In this document: piece by piece, positions 8,642 through 16,900 of the stretch
Numbering within the stretch: position 1 is the first letter of the stretch
Layout of the letters: the number at the start of each line of letters is the position of its first letter
NCBI RefSeq assembly: GCF_014493765.1
Contig: NZ_JACTVJ010000014.1
Span: 277,288-341,287, forward strand
Direction of reading: 5' to 3'
DNA from: Streptomyces polyasparticus
GTDB taxonomy: Bacteria > Actinomycetota > Actinomycetes > Streptomycetales > Streptomycetaceae
Length of the DNA: 64,000 nt
The notes under the pieces: model-generated
Database searches by the model: none
What the model saw: the letters and a program-made list of their open reading frames with translations, nothing else
Told to the model about the DNA's origin: nothing
Position numbers and translations under genes: made by a program

Positions 8642-9248
8642 GTGACAGGTACCCCTTCCGTGGCTATCCAGGGTAACACGGAAACGGCGGGTTCTGAATG
8701 GCGTTTTCGCAGGTCAGGGCATATCTCGGGGCTTGACAACAGCAACAGGAACGTGCTGCGGAGCCTTTGCGGAGGCAGGTATTCGCAGGTCGGAGCGGCT
8801 GTTCGGGGAAGCGGAAACGCGTACGTTACAGAGCCCCCGCACCCCACCCGAGAGGCCGAACGTCCCGGTTTGAGCACGTCCGGACAGCGGGGTTCCGCTA
8901 CTCCGTTCGGTGAGTCGAGAGACGTACGAGAGTGATGTGGCGGTTGATGTGACGGCAATCCGGAATTGATCTTTGCCGCCCCTTGATCAATTCCTTCCGC
9001 TTCCGTCGGAGGGCCGCTTTTCGTTACCCGAGAATTCACGCCACCGCACTCGTGGGGAATATGTGAAAGCCGGACGAGATCGCGGCCGCCGAGCTCCCCG
9101 CCCGGACCCGCGCGGACAAGGGGCGGGTCGGGTGCGGCCGCCCGACAGCAGGTCGGTAACCTAAGCGCGCTGACAGAGTTTTAGGACGGCTTTACCACCG
9201 TCCCGTACCGCCCGAGTCCGCCCCACGCTTCAAGGAGTTGCGCCCGCC
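8642..9248. other. Divergent carD/lipoprotein spacer with a 10-bp inverted repeat
   Basis: About 600 bases, AT-richer than its surroundings and without a gene I can support. A perfect inverted repeat GGAATTGATC/GATCAATTCC (8962-8971 and 8985-8994, 13-bp spacer) lies in the middle, close to a direct repeat of ttgatgtg/tgatgtg (8933-8952). It must hold the promoters of both flanking genes. The repeat may be an operator or a weak terminator. Confidence 0.5.
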
Positions 9249-9941
9249 GTGAGCCGCAGCCTTCGACGCGGCGCCATCGCCGCCACCACCCTCGCGTTCG
9301 CGATCGCCACGCTCGCCGCGTGCGGTGCCGGCAACGACGCCCAGACCCTCGGCGTTCGCCCCGACAACGCCGCGACCTCCGTCGACAACGGCAAGGTCAA
9401 GATCCAGAACGCGCTGGTGATCACCCAGCCCGACCTGGAGTCGACCGGCCCCGCCGCGATCTCGGCCACGATCTTCAACAACGGCACGTCGGACCAGACG
9501 CTCGAGTCCATCAAGATCGACGGCACCGCCAAGGAGGCCGAGCTCAAGCCGGCCAAGGGCGGCTCGCTGACGATCCCGGCGGGCGGTTCGCTGATCATCG
9601 GCGGCAAGGACAACGCCACGGCGATGCTCCCGAGCAGCCGTGAGGCCGTGCAGGACGGCAACGCGCAGAAGGTGACCTTCACCCTCAGCGAGACCGGTGA
9701 CATCACGATGAAGACCTTCGTCGTGCCCGCCACGAGCTACTTCAGCGAGTGGGGTCCGGAAGAGGTCCCCGAGGCCCCAGCGGCCGGCGCCTCCGAGTCG
9801 GCCTCGCCGACGGGCTCGGCGACCGTGGGCTCCACCGAGGAGCCCACCGACGGTGCGTCCGAGAGCGCGGGCGGCCACGGTGCGGCCGGCGAGCCGACGG
9901 ACGGCGCGTCCGAGAGCGCCGCGACGGGCTCCGGTCACTGA
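9249..9941 (+). CDS. Secreted lipoprotein with cupredoxin/PCuAC-like domain
   Basis: A 230-residue exported protein. The N-terminus is a lipoprotein signal (RRGAIAATTLAFAIATLAAC, lipobox LAAC). The middle is a beta-rich domain (KVKIQNALVITQPD, AISATIFNNGTSDQTLESIKIDG, KGGSLTIPAGGSLIIGGKD) with the layout of DUF461/PCuAC copper-chaperone proteins, but no His/Met copper ligands are obvious. The C-terminus is a disordered Ser/Glu/Gly tail with the repeated block EEPTDGASESAGG / GEPTDGASESAATG. The GTG start has AAGGAG upstream. It precedes the convergent phoP gene. Function is unproven. Confidence 0.75.
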   Translation: MSRSLRRGAIAATTLAFAIATLAACGAGNDAQTLGVRPDNAATSVDNGKVKIQNALVITQPDLESTGPAAISATIFNNGTSDQTLESIKIDGTAKEAELKPAKGGSLTIPAGGSLIIGGKDNATAMLPSSREAVQDGNAQKVTFTLSETGDITMKTFVVPATSYFSEWGPEEVPEAPAAGASESASPTGSATVGSTEEPTDGASESAGGHGAAGEPTDGASESAATGSGH

Positions 9942-9960
9942 CCCGCGTACAGCAGCGAAA

Positions 9961-9994
9961 GGGGGCGCCCGCCGTGCCGGCGGGCGCCCCCTTT
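9961..9994. terminator. Bidirectional hairpin terminator between lipoprotein gene and phoP
   Basis: Perfect 13-bp arms GGGGGCGCCCGCC/GGCGGGCGCCCCC with a 5-nt loop, followed by TTT on the plus strand. It lies between two convergent genes and can serve both. Confidence 0.85.
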
Positions 9995-10037
9995 CACGTA
10001 CGTACGGCTGCGGTCAACGGCGCCGTACGACCGCGGT

Positions 10038-10718
10038 TTACGGCTCGAACTTGTAGCCCAGGCCGCGGACCGTCACCAGGTAGCGCGGTGCGCCCGGGTC
10101 CGGCTCGATCTTGGCGCGCAGGCGCTTGACGTGGACGTCGAGGGTTTTCGTGTCGCCGACGTAGTCCGCGCCCCAGACCCGGTCGATGAGCTGCATACGG
10201 GTCAGCACGCGGCCCGCGTTGCGCAGGAGCATCTCCAGGAGGTCGAACTCCTTGAGCGGCAGGTCGACCTTGTCGCCGCCGACCGTCACCACGTGGCGGT
10301 CCACGTCCATGCGGACCGGTCCCGCCTCCAGGGCCGCCGGAGTGACCTCCTCCGGCTCTCCGCGGCGGCGCAGGACCGCACGGATGCGGGCCACGAGCTC
10401 ACGCGAGGAAAAGGGCTTGGTGACGTAGTCGTCGGCTCCTATTTCCAGGCCGACCACCTTGTCGATCTCGCTGTCCTTGGCGGTCACCATGATCACCGGG
10501 ACGTTGGAGCGGCCGCGCAGCTGGCGGCAGACCTCCGTGCCGGGCAGGCCCGGGAGCATCAGGTCGAGGAGGACGAGGTCGGCGCCGTTGCGCTCGAACT
10601 CGTCGAGCCCGTCGGGGCCCGTGGTCGCGATCGCGACCTCGAAGCCTTCCTTGCGGAGCATGTAGGACAGGGCGTCGCTGAAGGATTCCTCATCCTCGAC
10701 GACGAGCACTCGGGTCAC
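10038..10718 (-). CDS. phoP: Two-component response regulator PhoP (OmpR family)
   Basis: The phosphate-starvation response regulator, which binds PHO boxes to control phosphate scavenging and, in streptomycetes, antibiotic production. The receiver domain starts TRVLVVEDEESF, with phospho-acceptor Asp52 in LVLLDLMLPG and the conserved Lys in VMVTAKDSE. The C-terminal winged helix runs from VDLPLKEFDLLEMLLRNAGRVLTR to KRLRAKIEPDPGAPRYLVTVRGLGYKFEP. Length 226 is standard. Its ATG overlaps the TGA of phoR by 4 bases. RegX3 is the mycobacterial counterpart. Confidence 0.96.
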   Translation of the reverse strand: MTRVLVVEDEESFSDALSYMLRKEGFEVAIATTGPDGLDEFERNGADLVLLDLMLPGLPGTEVCRQLRGRSNVPVIMVTAKDSEIDKVVGLEIGADDYVTKPFSSRELVARIRAVLRRRGEPEEVTPAALEAGPVRMDVDRHVVTVGGDKVDLPLKEFDLLEMLLRNAGRVLTRMQLIDRVWGADYVGDTKTLDVHVKRLRAKIEPDPGAPRYLVTVRGLGYKFEP

Positions 10719-12058
10719 GGAAGGACCTCCGGGGCAGGCAGGGGCTCGCGGGTCGCGCGAGCGTCTGGGTGGTTCGCAGAGCGGTCGTGGTGGTGCGGGG
10801 AGACGTCGTCGTGCGGGGAGACGTCGTCGTCAGGGAAGTCGTCGGGGCCGGCCGCTTCGAGCTGGTCGAAGTCCGCACCCTTGGCGATGTACGGCTTCCG
10901 TTCGCGGACGGCGCCCGCCTCCGGGAGCCGGAGCGTGAAGGTGGAGCCCTGGCCCTCGGAGCTCCATACGGTCACTTCCCCGCCGTGCGAGGCGGCAACA
11001 TGCTTGACGATGGCGAGCCCGAGGCCGGTGCCTCCGGTCGCCCGCGAGCGGGCCGGGTCGACGCGGTAGAAGCGCTCGAAGATGCGGTCCTTGTCCTTGT
11101 CGGAGATGCCGATGCCCTGGTCGGTGACCGCGACCTCGATGAGGTCGCCGCCGGGTGCGTTCACCTTGCGGCCGGCTATCCCCACCCGCGTACGGGCGGG
11201 GCTGTAGTTCACGGCGTTCTCGACGAGGTTGCCGAGGGCGGCGGCGAGCTGGCCGCGGTTGCCCCAGACGTACAGGTCGGCGGTGCCGCCCGCGGCCATG
11301 GTGATCTGCTTGGTGCCGGCCTGGTGGCGGCAGCGGTCGATGGCCTCGGCGACCAGTTCGTCCACGCGTACGGGCTCCGCGTCCTCGAGCGGGTCGTCGT
11401 TCTGTACGCGGGAGAGGTCGATGAGCTCCTGGACCAGGTTGGTGAGGCGGGTGGCCTCTATCTGCATCCGGCCGGCGAAGCGCTCCACGGCCTCGGGGTC
11501 GTCGGAGGCGTCCATGACCGCTTCGGAGAGCAGGCTCAGGGCGCCGACCGGGGTCTTGAGCTCATGGCTCACGTTGGCGACGAAGTCGCGTCGTACGGCT
11601 TCGATACGGCGGGCCTCGGTCAGGTCCTCGACGAGCAGCAGCACCAGGCGCGAGCCCAGCGGAGCGACGCGGGCCGAGACCGCGAGGGCGTCGCCGCGGC
11701 CGGTGCCGCGGCGGGGCAGGTCCAGTTCCACCTGGCGTATCTCGCCGTCGCGCCGGGTGTCGCGGGCCATCTGGAGCATGGGCTCCACGGCCAGCTTTCC
11801 GCCGCGGACGAGGCCGAGCGCGTACGCGGCCGAGCTCGCTTTGACGACGGCGTCGCCCTCGTCGAGGACGACCGCGGACGAGCGGAGCACGGACAGGACC
11901 GTGTCCACGCCGGGCGGCAGGACCGGGTCGGTGTGCAGGGAAGTGCGAGTGGGGCGTTTCTGGTCGCGTTCGCTCCAGCGGAACGCCAGCATGGCGATGA
12001 CACCGGTGCACACTCCGGCGATCGCAGCCGCTGCGGCGACCGCCGCGTTCACGTCCAT
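10715..12058 (-). CDS. phoR: Phosphate sensor histidine kinase PhoR
   Basis: The membrane-anchored sensor kinase partner of PhoP (SenX3 in mycobacteria). One membrane segment at the N-terminus (VAAAAAIAGVCTGVIAMLAF) is followed by a PAS-like region (residues ~50-160). The dimerisation/phospho-acceptor helix FVANVSHELKTPVGAL carries the histidine. The catalytic domain holds the N box (LVENAVNYSP), G1 (VTDQGIGI), F box (IFERFYRVD) and G2 (GGTGLGLAIVKHV). The C-terminal tail has low-complexity DDDVSPHDDVSPHHHD repeats. It is divergent from phoU across a spacer with PHO-box-like repeats. Confidence 0.96.
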   Translation of the reverse strand: MDVNAAVAAAAAIAGVCTGVIAMLAFRWSERDQKRPTRTSLHTDPVLPPGVDTVLSVLRSSAVVLDEGDAVVKASSAAYALGLVRGGKLAVEPMLQMARDTRRDGEIRQVELDLPRRGTGRGDALAVSARVAPLGSRLVLLLVEDLTEARRIEAVRRDFVANVSHELKTPVGALSLLSEAVMDASDDPEAVERFAGRMQIEATRLTNLVQELIDLSRVQNDDPLEDAEPVRVDELVAEAIDRCRHQAGTKQITMAAGGTADLYVWGNRGQLAAALGNLVENAVNYSPARTRVGIAGRKVNAPGGDLIEVAVTDQGIGISDKDKDRIFERFYRVDPARSRATGGTGLGLAIVKHVAASHGGEVTVWSSEGQGSTFTLRLPEAGAVRERKPYIAKGADFDQLEAAGPDDFPDDDVSPHDDVSPHHHDRSANHPDARATREPLPAPEVLP

Positions 12059-12131
12059 GCCTCCAGGTTAGGCACGGGTTCAGGGCCCGCCACAGCCGTC
12101 GGAGTGTCTGCTCGAACACTCGTCGCCGAGA

Positions 12132-12300
12132 GTTCACCGACGGTAGGCCGCTGGTTCATTTGGGTGACCGATCTGCGGCGATGCACCCGGTAAGGGGTGA
12201 TATAGGGGGCCGCGAGCGGCGGGGGAAGCGGCACCCAGAGTTCACCTTGAGGTCAGGGTCGCTTCATATCGCATGCCGGTCCCGGTCGCGTTTCACCGGG
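12132..12300. promoter_or_regulatory. PHO-box-like 11-bp direct repeats between phoR and phoU
   Basis: Streptomyces PhoP binds direct repeat units of 11 nt with a GTTCACC core. Here GTTCACCGACG (12132), one degenerate unit, then GTTCATTTGGG (12154) lie exactly 22 bp apart. A second cluster has three adjacent 11-mers: GTTCACCTTGA (12240), GGTCAGGGTCG, CTTCATATCGC. A further GTTTCACC lies at 12290. The spacing and phase support PhoP autoregulation of phoRP and of phoU. Confidence 0.75.
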
Positions 12301-12394
12301 ACCGTGGGAGCGTGGGGTAAGGAGCCTGGTGGCTTCGGCCCACGGACCGGGGCGAGAGCCCAGCCCCGGCACGTATTCAGAGAGGGACTGATCA

Positions 12395-13090
12395 ATGCGG
12401 GACGCGTACCACGAGGAACTCGATTCGATCGGCGAAGGCCTCGTCGAGATGGCCCGTCTCGTCGGATCGGCGATCGGGCGCGCGACGACGGCCATGCTGG
12501 ACGCCGATCTGAAGCTGGCCGAGAGCGTCATCGCCGCCGACCAGAAGGTCGACGATCTCCAGCACGAGCTCGAGGCGCGCGCGATAGCCCTGCTCGCCCG
12601 TCAGCAGCCGGTCGCGACGGATCTGCGTATCGTCGTCACCTCGCTGCGGATGAGCGCCGACCTGGAGCGCTCCGGCGACCTCGCCCAGCACGTGGCCAAG
12701 CTGGCCCGGCTGCGCTTCCCGGAGCGTGCCGTGCCGCACGACCTGCACGCCACGATCCTGGAGATGGGGCAGCTCGCGCAGCGTCTGATGGCGAAGGCCG
12801 CCGAGGTCATCATCACCAAGGACGTCGACCTCGCGCTCCAGCTGGAGCAGGACGACGACGAGATGGACCTCCTGCACCGCACGCTCTTCCAGCACCTGAT
12901 CGACGACCGCTGGAAGCACGGCATCGAGACGGCCGTCGACGTGACGCTGCTCGGCCGCTACTACGAGCGGTTCGCGGACCACGCAGTGTCGGTCGCGAAG
13001 CGTGTGGTGTACCTGGTGACGGGTGAGCACGCCGACGAGCTGCAGCAGAACGCGGGCGGGGCGCAGAGCGCGCCGGTCGAGGGGGCGTAG
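12395..13090 (+). CDS. phoU: Phosphate transport/signalling regulator PhoU
   Basis: A cytoplasmic helical-bundle protein linking the Pst transporter to PhoR and repressing the regulon in phosphate excess. Two PhoU repeats are visible: RDAYHEELDSIGEGLVEMARLVGSAI with the metal-binding-type region ESVIAADQKVDDLQHELE, and later LQLEQDDDEMDLLHRTLFQ with YYERFADHAVSVAKRVVYLVTGE. Length 231 is typical; an ~18-residue Gly/Gln-rich tail is variable. It is divergent from phoRP. The ATG follows GAGAGGGACTGATCA. Confidence 0.95.
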   Translation: MRDAYHEELDSIGEGLVEMARLVGSAIGRATTAMLDADLKLAESVIAADQKVDDLQHELEARAIALLARQQPVATDLRIVVTSLRMSADLERSGDLAQHVAKLARLRFPERAVPHDLHATILEMGQLAQRLMAKAAEVIITKDVDLALQLEQDDDEMDLLHRTLFQHLIDDRWKHGIETAVDVTLLGRYYERFADHAVSVAKRVVYLVTGEHADELQQNAGGAQSAPVEGA

Positions 13091-13103
13091 CGCCCTCGGT
13101 CCG

Positions 13104-13140
13104 CGGGGCGTGCGGCCCGGGCCCACGGGGCGTGCGGCCC
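13104..13140 (+). repeat. Two copies of a 15-bp direct repeat after phoU
   Basis: CGGGGCGTGCGGCCC occurs at 13104 and again 22 bp later, just downstream of the phoU stop codon. It is one of several short tandem repeats close to 3' ends of genes in this window. Confidence 0.6.
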
Positions 13141-13254
13141 CGGCCCGCGGGCGCGCAGGGCGTCGGCCGGAATTGAACCTCTGTGCGCCGTTGATGCGCC
13201 GGGCCCTGTGGGCATCAACTGGGCGTAGGCAACAGTGCCTTGAGGAGGTTCGCA

Positions 13255-13413
13255 ATGGCTGACTCCCCCACGCCCGTGCCCGAGACGCAACAGTCCGCCG
13301 ACACCGCGGTGCCGGTCGAAGTCGTGGCTCTGCCGCTTCTCGGTGCCTGCGGCTGCGGTTCGGGTTGCGGCTGCGGCTGCCAGCAGGGGGCGCCCTGCCA
13401 GTGCGGCGGCTGA
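13255..13413 (+). CDS. Cysteine-rich small protein, possible metal-binding peptide (52 aa)
   Basis: An ATG preceded by TGAGGAGGTTCGCA, one of the best ribosome sites in the region, opens a 52-codon gene. The N-terminal half is acidic/Pro-rich (MADSPTPVPETQQSADTAV). The C-terminal 23 residues contain seven cysteines spaced as CGC, GCGCGC and C.C (GACGCGSGCGCGCQQ, then PCQCGG), like a minimal metallothionein. It lies 164 bp after phoU and ends ahead of a strong terminator, so it is a self-contained unit or the tail of the phoU transcript. A redox, metal-storage or modified-peptide precursor role is conceivable; none is shown. Confidence 0.75.
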   Translation: MADSPTPVPETQQSADTAVPVEVVALPLLGACGCGSGCGCGCQQGAPCQCGG

Positions 13414-13465
13414 CGCCGTTCTCGTCCGGGACGCGTCCGGGTCCCGTATGAGGCTCGTACGAGAG

Positions 13466-13499
13466 GAAGGGGCTCGCTCCGTGGGGAGCGGGCCCCTTC
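13466..13499. terminator. Hairpin terminator
   Basis: Arms GAAGGGGC.CGCTCC and GGGAGCG.GCCCCTTC with a 3-nt loop lie between the Cys-rich micro-gene and the convergent TPR gene, and can serve both. Confidence 0.75.
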
Positions 13500-13524
13500 G
13501 TCGTGCGCTCAACTCGTCCTGCTC

Positions 13525-14409
13525 TCAGGCCTCGTGGCCCTCGGCGGACTGCAGCCCGCTCCAGGAGCGTCCGCCCTCGTCCTGGGCCGCCCAGTCGTCG
13601 AGCAGCTCACGGGCCTCGGCCTCGGGGGCGGCGAGCCAGACCTTCTGGGTGCCGGCCCGGGTGGGGGCGGCCTGCTCGTCGCAGTCGACGGTGCCCGTGC
13701 TGCAGCAACTGCAGAGCGCATGGAAGGAGCCGGCCGGCTCGGCCCCCAACTCCCGTACGGAGAAGGCCTCGACGAGGGCGTCGAGGTCGGCGGCCTGCGG
13801 TGCGTGCACGGTGACGTGCAGGGTCGGCAGCTCGGAGGGCTCCAGGAGCAGCAGCTCGTCGAAGACGGCGACGGTGCTCTTGCCGTACGTCCGCTCGCCG
13901 TTGGGCACTCCGTCGTGGACGACGATCTCGCCGAAGCGGCGGCCCTTGGTCGCGGGCACGTTCAGGACCCGGCCGCGGGTCGGGCAGAGCCGCCGCACCC
14001 AGACGACCTCCTGCTCGCCGCCCGTGTCCAGGCGCACGCAGGCGACGCCGAAGTCCGCGGTGATCTCGCCCTCGCCGTCGGGCAGTCGGATCCCGAAGCC
14101 CTGCCAGGCGTCGCGTGCGGTGGCCCAGTCGCGCCGGACGGTGGCCGCGATGCCGAGATTCCAGTACGCGGGGTCGCCGGCGCCCCGCGGTGCGCGGGCG
14201 GCCGCCTCGCGGCCCAGCTCGTGGGCCTTGGCCCAGTTCCGCAGGAACTTGTACGCGAGCGCGGCGTCGTACCACCACGCGGCGCTGGGCTCCTCGTCCG
14301 GATAGTGCGCGAGCACCCGCTCGTACAGCTGGGCCGCCTCGAGCCACTCCTCCCGGTCCCAGGCCTCCTGCGCCCGGCCGACCAGCTTCCCGGCCTCTGC
14401 TTGTTCCAC
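13525..14409 (-). CDS. Tetratricopeptide-repeat protein
   Basis: A cytoplasmic protein of 294 residues. The N-terminal ~85 residues contain TPR helices (KLVGRAQEAWDREEWLEAAQLYERVLAHYPDEEP, YDAALAYKFLRNWAKAHELGREAAARAP, YWNLGIAATVRRDWATARDAWQGFGI). The rest is an uncharacterised domain with a Cys cluster (FHALCSCCSTGTVDCDEQ) that may bind metal. The GTG start (VEQAEAGKLV) has GGGGAGGG upstream. Similar genes are widespread in streptomycetes, usually annotated only as TPR proteins. Partner unknown. Confidence 0.8.
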   Translation of the reverse strand: MEQAEAGKLVGRAQEAWDREEWLEAAQLYERVLAHYPDEEPSAAWWYDAALAYKFLRNWAKAHELGREAAARAPRGAGDPAYWNLGIAATVRRDWATARDAWQGFGIRLPDGEGEITADFGVACVRLDTGGEQEVVWVRRLCPTRGRVLNVPATKGRRFGEIVVHDGVPNGERTYGKSTVAVFDELLLLEPSELPTLHVTVHAPQAADLDALVEAFSVRELGAEPAGSFHALCSCCSTGTVDCDEQAAPTRAGTQKVWLAAPEAEARELLDDWAAQDEGGRSWSGLQSAEGHEA

Positions 14410-14525
14410 GTGCTGTGACCCTCCCCTTGACCTGCGGAGAAGTGTCACATGGGGCACGGCGGGGGTACGGCGGGCGGCGGCGAAATCGGTTTGCGGGAGG
14501 CTCGCCCCTGCCCCAGGGTGATCCC

Positions 14526-15125
14526 ATGAACAAGGAACGGCGGCTGCTGCGGCGGGCCGTGGACGAGCGGCTGGTCGTACGGGTGGAGCGCGACGGGCTC
14601 GTGCCCGACGAGCCGCTCATCGGCTTCGTCATCGACACGGACCGCGCCTGGACGCTGCTCCTGCTGGTCACCGACTCGATGCTCGACGGGTACGTACTGC
14701 TGCGCACCCGGGACGTGACCTCGGTCCGCACGCGCGGCAAGCGCGACGTGGACCGCCGCTGGCAGAAGCGCCACGGCACGTGGCCGCCGCCGGCTCCGCG
14801 GCTGTCCCTGGCGGGGACGCGTGAACTCCTGGAGCAGGCGGCGGGCGCGTATCCCCTGGTGGCCGTGTTCCAGGAGGAGTTGGACCCGGACTTCGCGCTG
14901 ATCGGCAAGGTGGCTTCGCTCGGCAAGAAGTCCCTGCGCCTCCAGGAGATCGACAGCACGGCCGAGTGGCGCCGCAAACCCACCAAGCTCCGCTACACGG
15001 ACCTCACCCGCATCGACTTCGCGGACCATTACCACGGGGTGCTCCTGGACTTGGGCGGTGCGCCGCCGCGGCTCGCAACGGACGGACTGCGTAAGGGAGC
15101 TGGGGCAGGACGGGCCCGCCCCTGA
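14526..15125 (+). CDS. Hypothetical protein with two similar beta-rich segments
   Basis: A 199-residue protein I cannot assign to a family. It appears to hold two related beta-sheet modules. The first is RVERDGLVPDEPLIGFVIDTDRAW followed by a DGYVLLRTRDVTSVRT stretch. The second is DPDFALIGKVASLGKKSLRLQEID followed by TKLRYTDLTRIDFADHY. Both have the layout 'value, write-out, D-T-R-aromatic'. No signal peptide or membrane segment. A Gly/Arg-rich tail ends it. The ATG at MNKERRLLRR begins the conserved-looking part; upstream in-frame sequence reads as antisense of the TPR gene. Confidence 0.6.
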   Translation: MNKERRLLRRAVDERLVVRVERDGLVPDEPLIGFVIDTDRAWTLLLLVTDSMLDGYVLLRTRDVTSVRTRGKRDVDRRWQKRHGTWPPPAPRLSLAGTRELLEQAAGAYPLVAVFQEELDPDFALIGKVASLGKKSLRLQEIDSTAEWRRKPTKLRYTDLTRIDFADHYHGVLLDLGGAPPRLATDGLRKGAGAGRARP

Positions 15126-15272
15126 GCATCCATGACGTGATCGTGCAAGGTTTCCTCAAGCTCGGCAGTGCACTCTGAGACCCGTTCTCCGCACGTGGTC
15201 CGCACCGGCCTCCGCACGTCGGCCACCCGGACCAGCGGTGAACCATCCGAGGTCACTCAGAAGGGTTCGCGC

Positions 15273-15848
15273 ATGGGTCTCGCAGGAACACCACGCAGGG
15301 GAATCGTCACGGTCGCCGCCCTGGCCGCCGCGACGCTCGCGTCGCTGGGGCTGGGTACCTCACCCGCTTCGGCGAGCGCATCCGATGGCTGGGTACGCGG
15401 GTACGACCGGGTGTCCGGGGACTGGGGCGACGAAGGCACCTTGGGGAGCCTGCCGCAGTACCACCCGAGGAGCAACGCCACCTGCCTGTGGCAGAAGATC
15501 TTGTGGGCCGAAGGCGGGAAGTGGCACAGCGCGGACGGATATGTGCCCTTCAAGTCCAGCATGATCGACGGCACTTGGGACACCAACGTCCACTACGCCA
15601 CGCAGGATCTCCAGCGCCGCTGGAGCCTGAGCGCCGATGGCCTGGTGGGCGGCGGGACCTTCGGCCGGGCCGACAACCACCTCGTCTACTCGAGCGGCAG
15701 CCAGGACCGCGGAGAGCGGCTGGAGCTCACCTACGTCGGCAAGCTCCACAGCTTCGACGTCATCCGTAACACGGAAGGCAAGTACGTCTTCAAGGACCGC
15801 CAGGGCGATTGGCGGCAGGCCGGCTACGACTACCTCTCCTGCGGCTGA
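15273..15848 (+). CDS. Secreted protein with peptidoglycan-binding-like motif
   Basis: A small exported protein of 191 residues. The start ATG (MGLAGTPRRG) has AGAAGG upstream and opens a Sec signal peptide, with a probable cleavage after SASA near residue 33. The mature part holds TQDLQRRWSLSADGLVGGGTFGRAD, the pattern of a PG_binding_1 repeat (Q..L...DG..G..T), and two Cys that could form a disulfide. A cell-wall-associated role is inferred. No catalytic domain is visible. Confidence 0.65.
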   Translation: MGLAGTPRRGIVTVAALAAATLASLGLGTSPASASASDGWVRGYDRVSGDWGDEGTLGSLPQYHPRSNATCLWQKILWAEGGKWHSADGYVPFKSSMIDGTWDTNVHYATQDLQRRWSLSADGLVGGGTFGRADNHLVYSSGSQDRGERLELTYVGKLHSFDVIRNTEGKYVFKDRQGDWRQAGYDYLSCG

Positions 15849-15904
15849 CACCGTCCACGCGCGGAAAACCACGGCCGCCCCCACGCCGGTCACCGCACAC
15901 GAAA

Positions 15905-15943
15905 ACGCCCCTGAGCCGCGCCGTATGCGCAGCTCAGGGGCGT
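15905..15943. terminator. Bidirectional hairpin terminator
   Basis: Arms ACGCCCCTGAGC and GCTCAGGGGCGT with a 15-nt loop lie between the secreted-protein gene and the convergent gpmA gene. Confidence 0.8.
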
Positions 15944-15954
15944 GATCACGGAAC

Positions 15955-16716
15955 CTACTTCTTCTTGCCCTGGTTCTTGACCGCCTCGATGGCCGCCGCG
16001 GCAGCCTCCGGGTCCAGGTACGTGCCGCCCGGGTTCAGGGGCTTGAAGGACGCGTCCAGGTCGTACGCGAGCGGGATGCCCGTGGGGATGTTGAGGCCCG
16101 CGATGTCCGCGTCCGAGATGCCGTCCAGGTGCTTGACCAGGGCGCGCAGCGAGTTGCCGTGGGCGGCGACGAGGACGGTGCGGCCGGCCAGGAGGTCAGG
16201 GACGATGCCGTCGTACCAGTACGGCAGCATGCGGTGCACGACGTCCTTGAGGCACTCCGTGCGCGGGCGGAGCTCCGGCGGGATGGACGCGTAGCGCGGG
16301 TCCTCGGACTGGGAGAACTCGGTGCCGTCCTCGAGCTCCGGCGGCGGAGTGTCGTACGAGCGGCGCCACAGCATGAACTGCTCCTCGCCGAATTCGGCGA
16401 GCGTCTGGGCCTTGTCCTTGCCCTGCAGGGCGCCGTAGTGACGCTCGTTCAGGCGCCACGAACGGTGGACCGGGATCCAGTGGCGGTCGGCGGACTCCAG
16501 CGCCAGCTGCGCGGTGCGGATCGCGCGCTTCTGGAGCGAGGTGTGCACGACATCGGGGAGCAGGCCGGCGTCCTTGAGCAGCTCACCGCCGCGGACCGCC
16601 TCCTTCTCGCCCTTCTCGTTCAGATTGACGTCCACCCAGCCGGTGAACAGGTTCTTGGCGTTCCACTCGCTCTCGCCGTGGCGGAGGAGGATCAGCTTGT
16701 ACGGTGCGTCGGCCAT
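15955..16716 (-). CDS. gpmA: 2,3-bisphosphoglycerate-dependent phosphoglycerate mutase
   Basis: A glycolytic enzyme interconverting 3- and 2-phosphoglycerate in the cytosol. The histidine-phosphatase motif [20 protein letters not shown] carries the phospho-acceptor His. Further family blocks are [28 protein letters not shown] and [22 protein letters not shown] with the second catalytic His. Length 253 is standard, with a Lys-rich C-terminus. gpm1 likewise lies between mshA/YbjN and the phosphate two-component genes in mycobacteria. Confidence 0.96.
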   Translation of the reverse strand: MADAPYKLILLRHGESEWNAKNLFTGWVDVNLNEKGEKEAVRGGELLKDAGLLPDVVHTSLQKRAIRTAQLALESADRHWIPVHRSWRLNERHYGALQGKDKAQTLAEFGEEQFMLWRRSYDTPPPELEDGTEFSQSEDPRYASIPPELRPRTECLKDVVHRMLPYWYDGIVPDLLAGRTVLVAAHGNSLRALVKHLDGISDADIAGLNIPTGIPLAYDLDASFKPLNPGGTYLDPEAAAAAIEAVKNQGKKK

Positions 16717-16900
16717 GGCTCCGAGCCTAATCGAACCCCTGGGCCCCTCGCGCGCGCAGCCCGCGCTGTGGACAAGCTCCGCGACGATTGACGGTTCCTG
16801 TTAATCGAGTGGCCCGCCGCCCCCTCCCGCTCGTAACGTGTGAGCACGCCAAGCGCCTCTTACAGACACCACGCGACCAGCCGTTTCCGGGGGGATTCAC

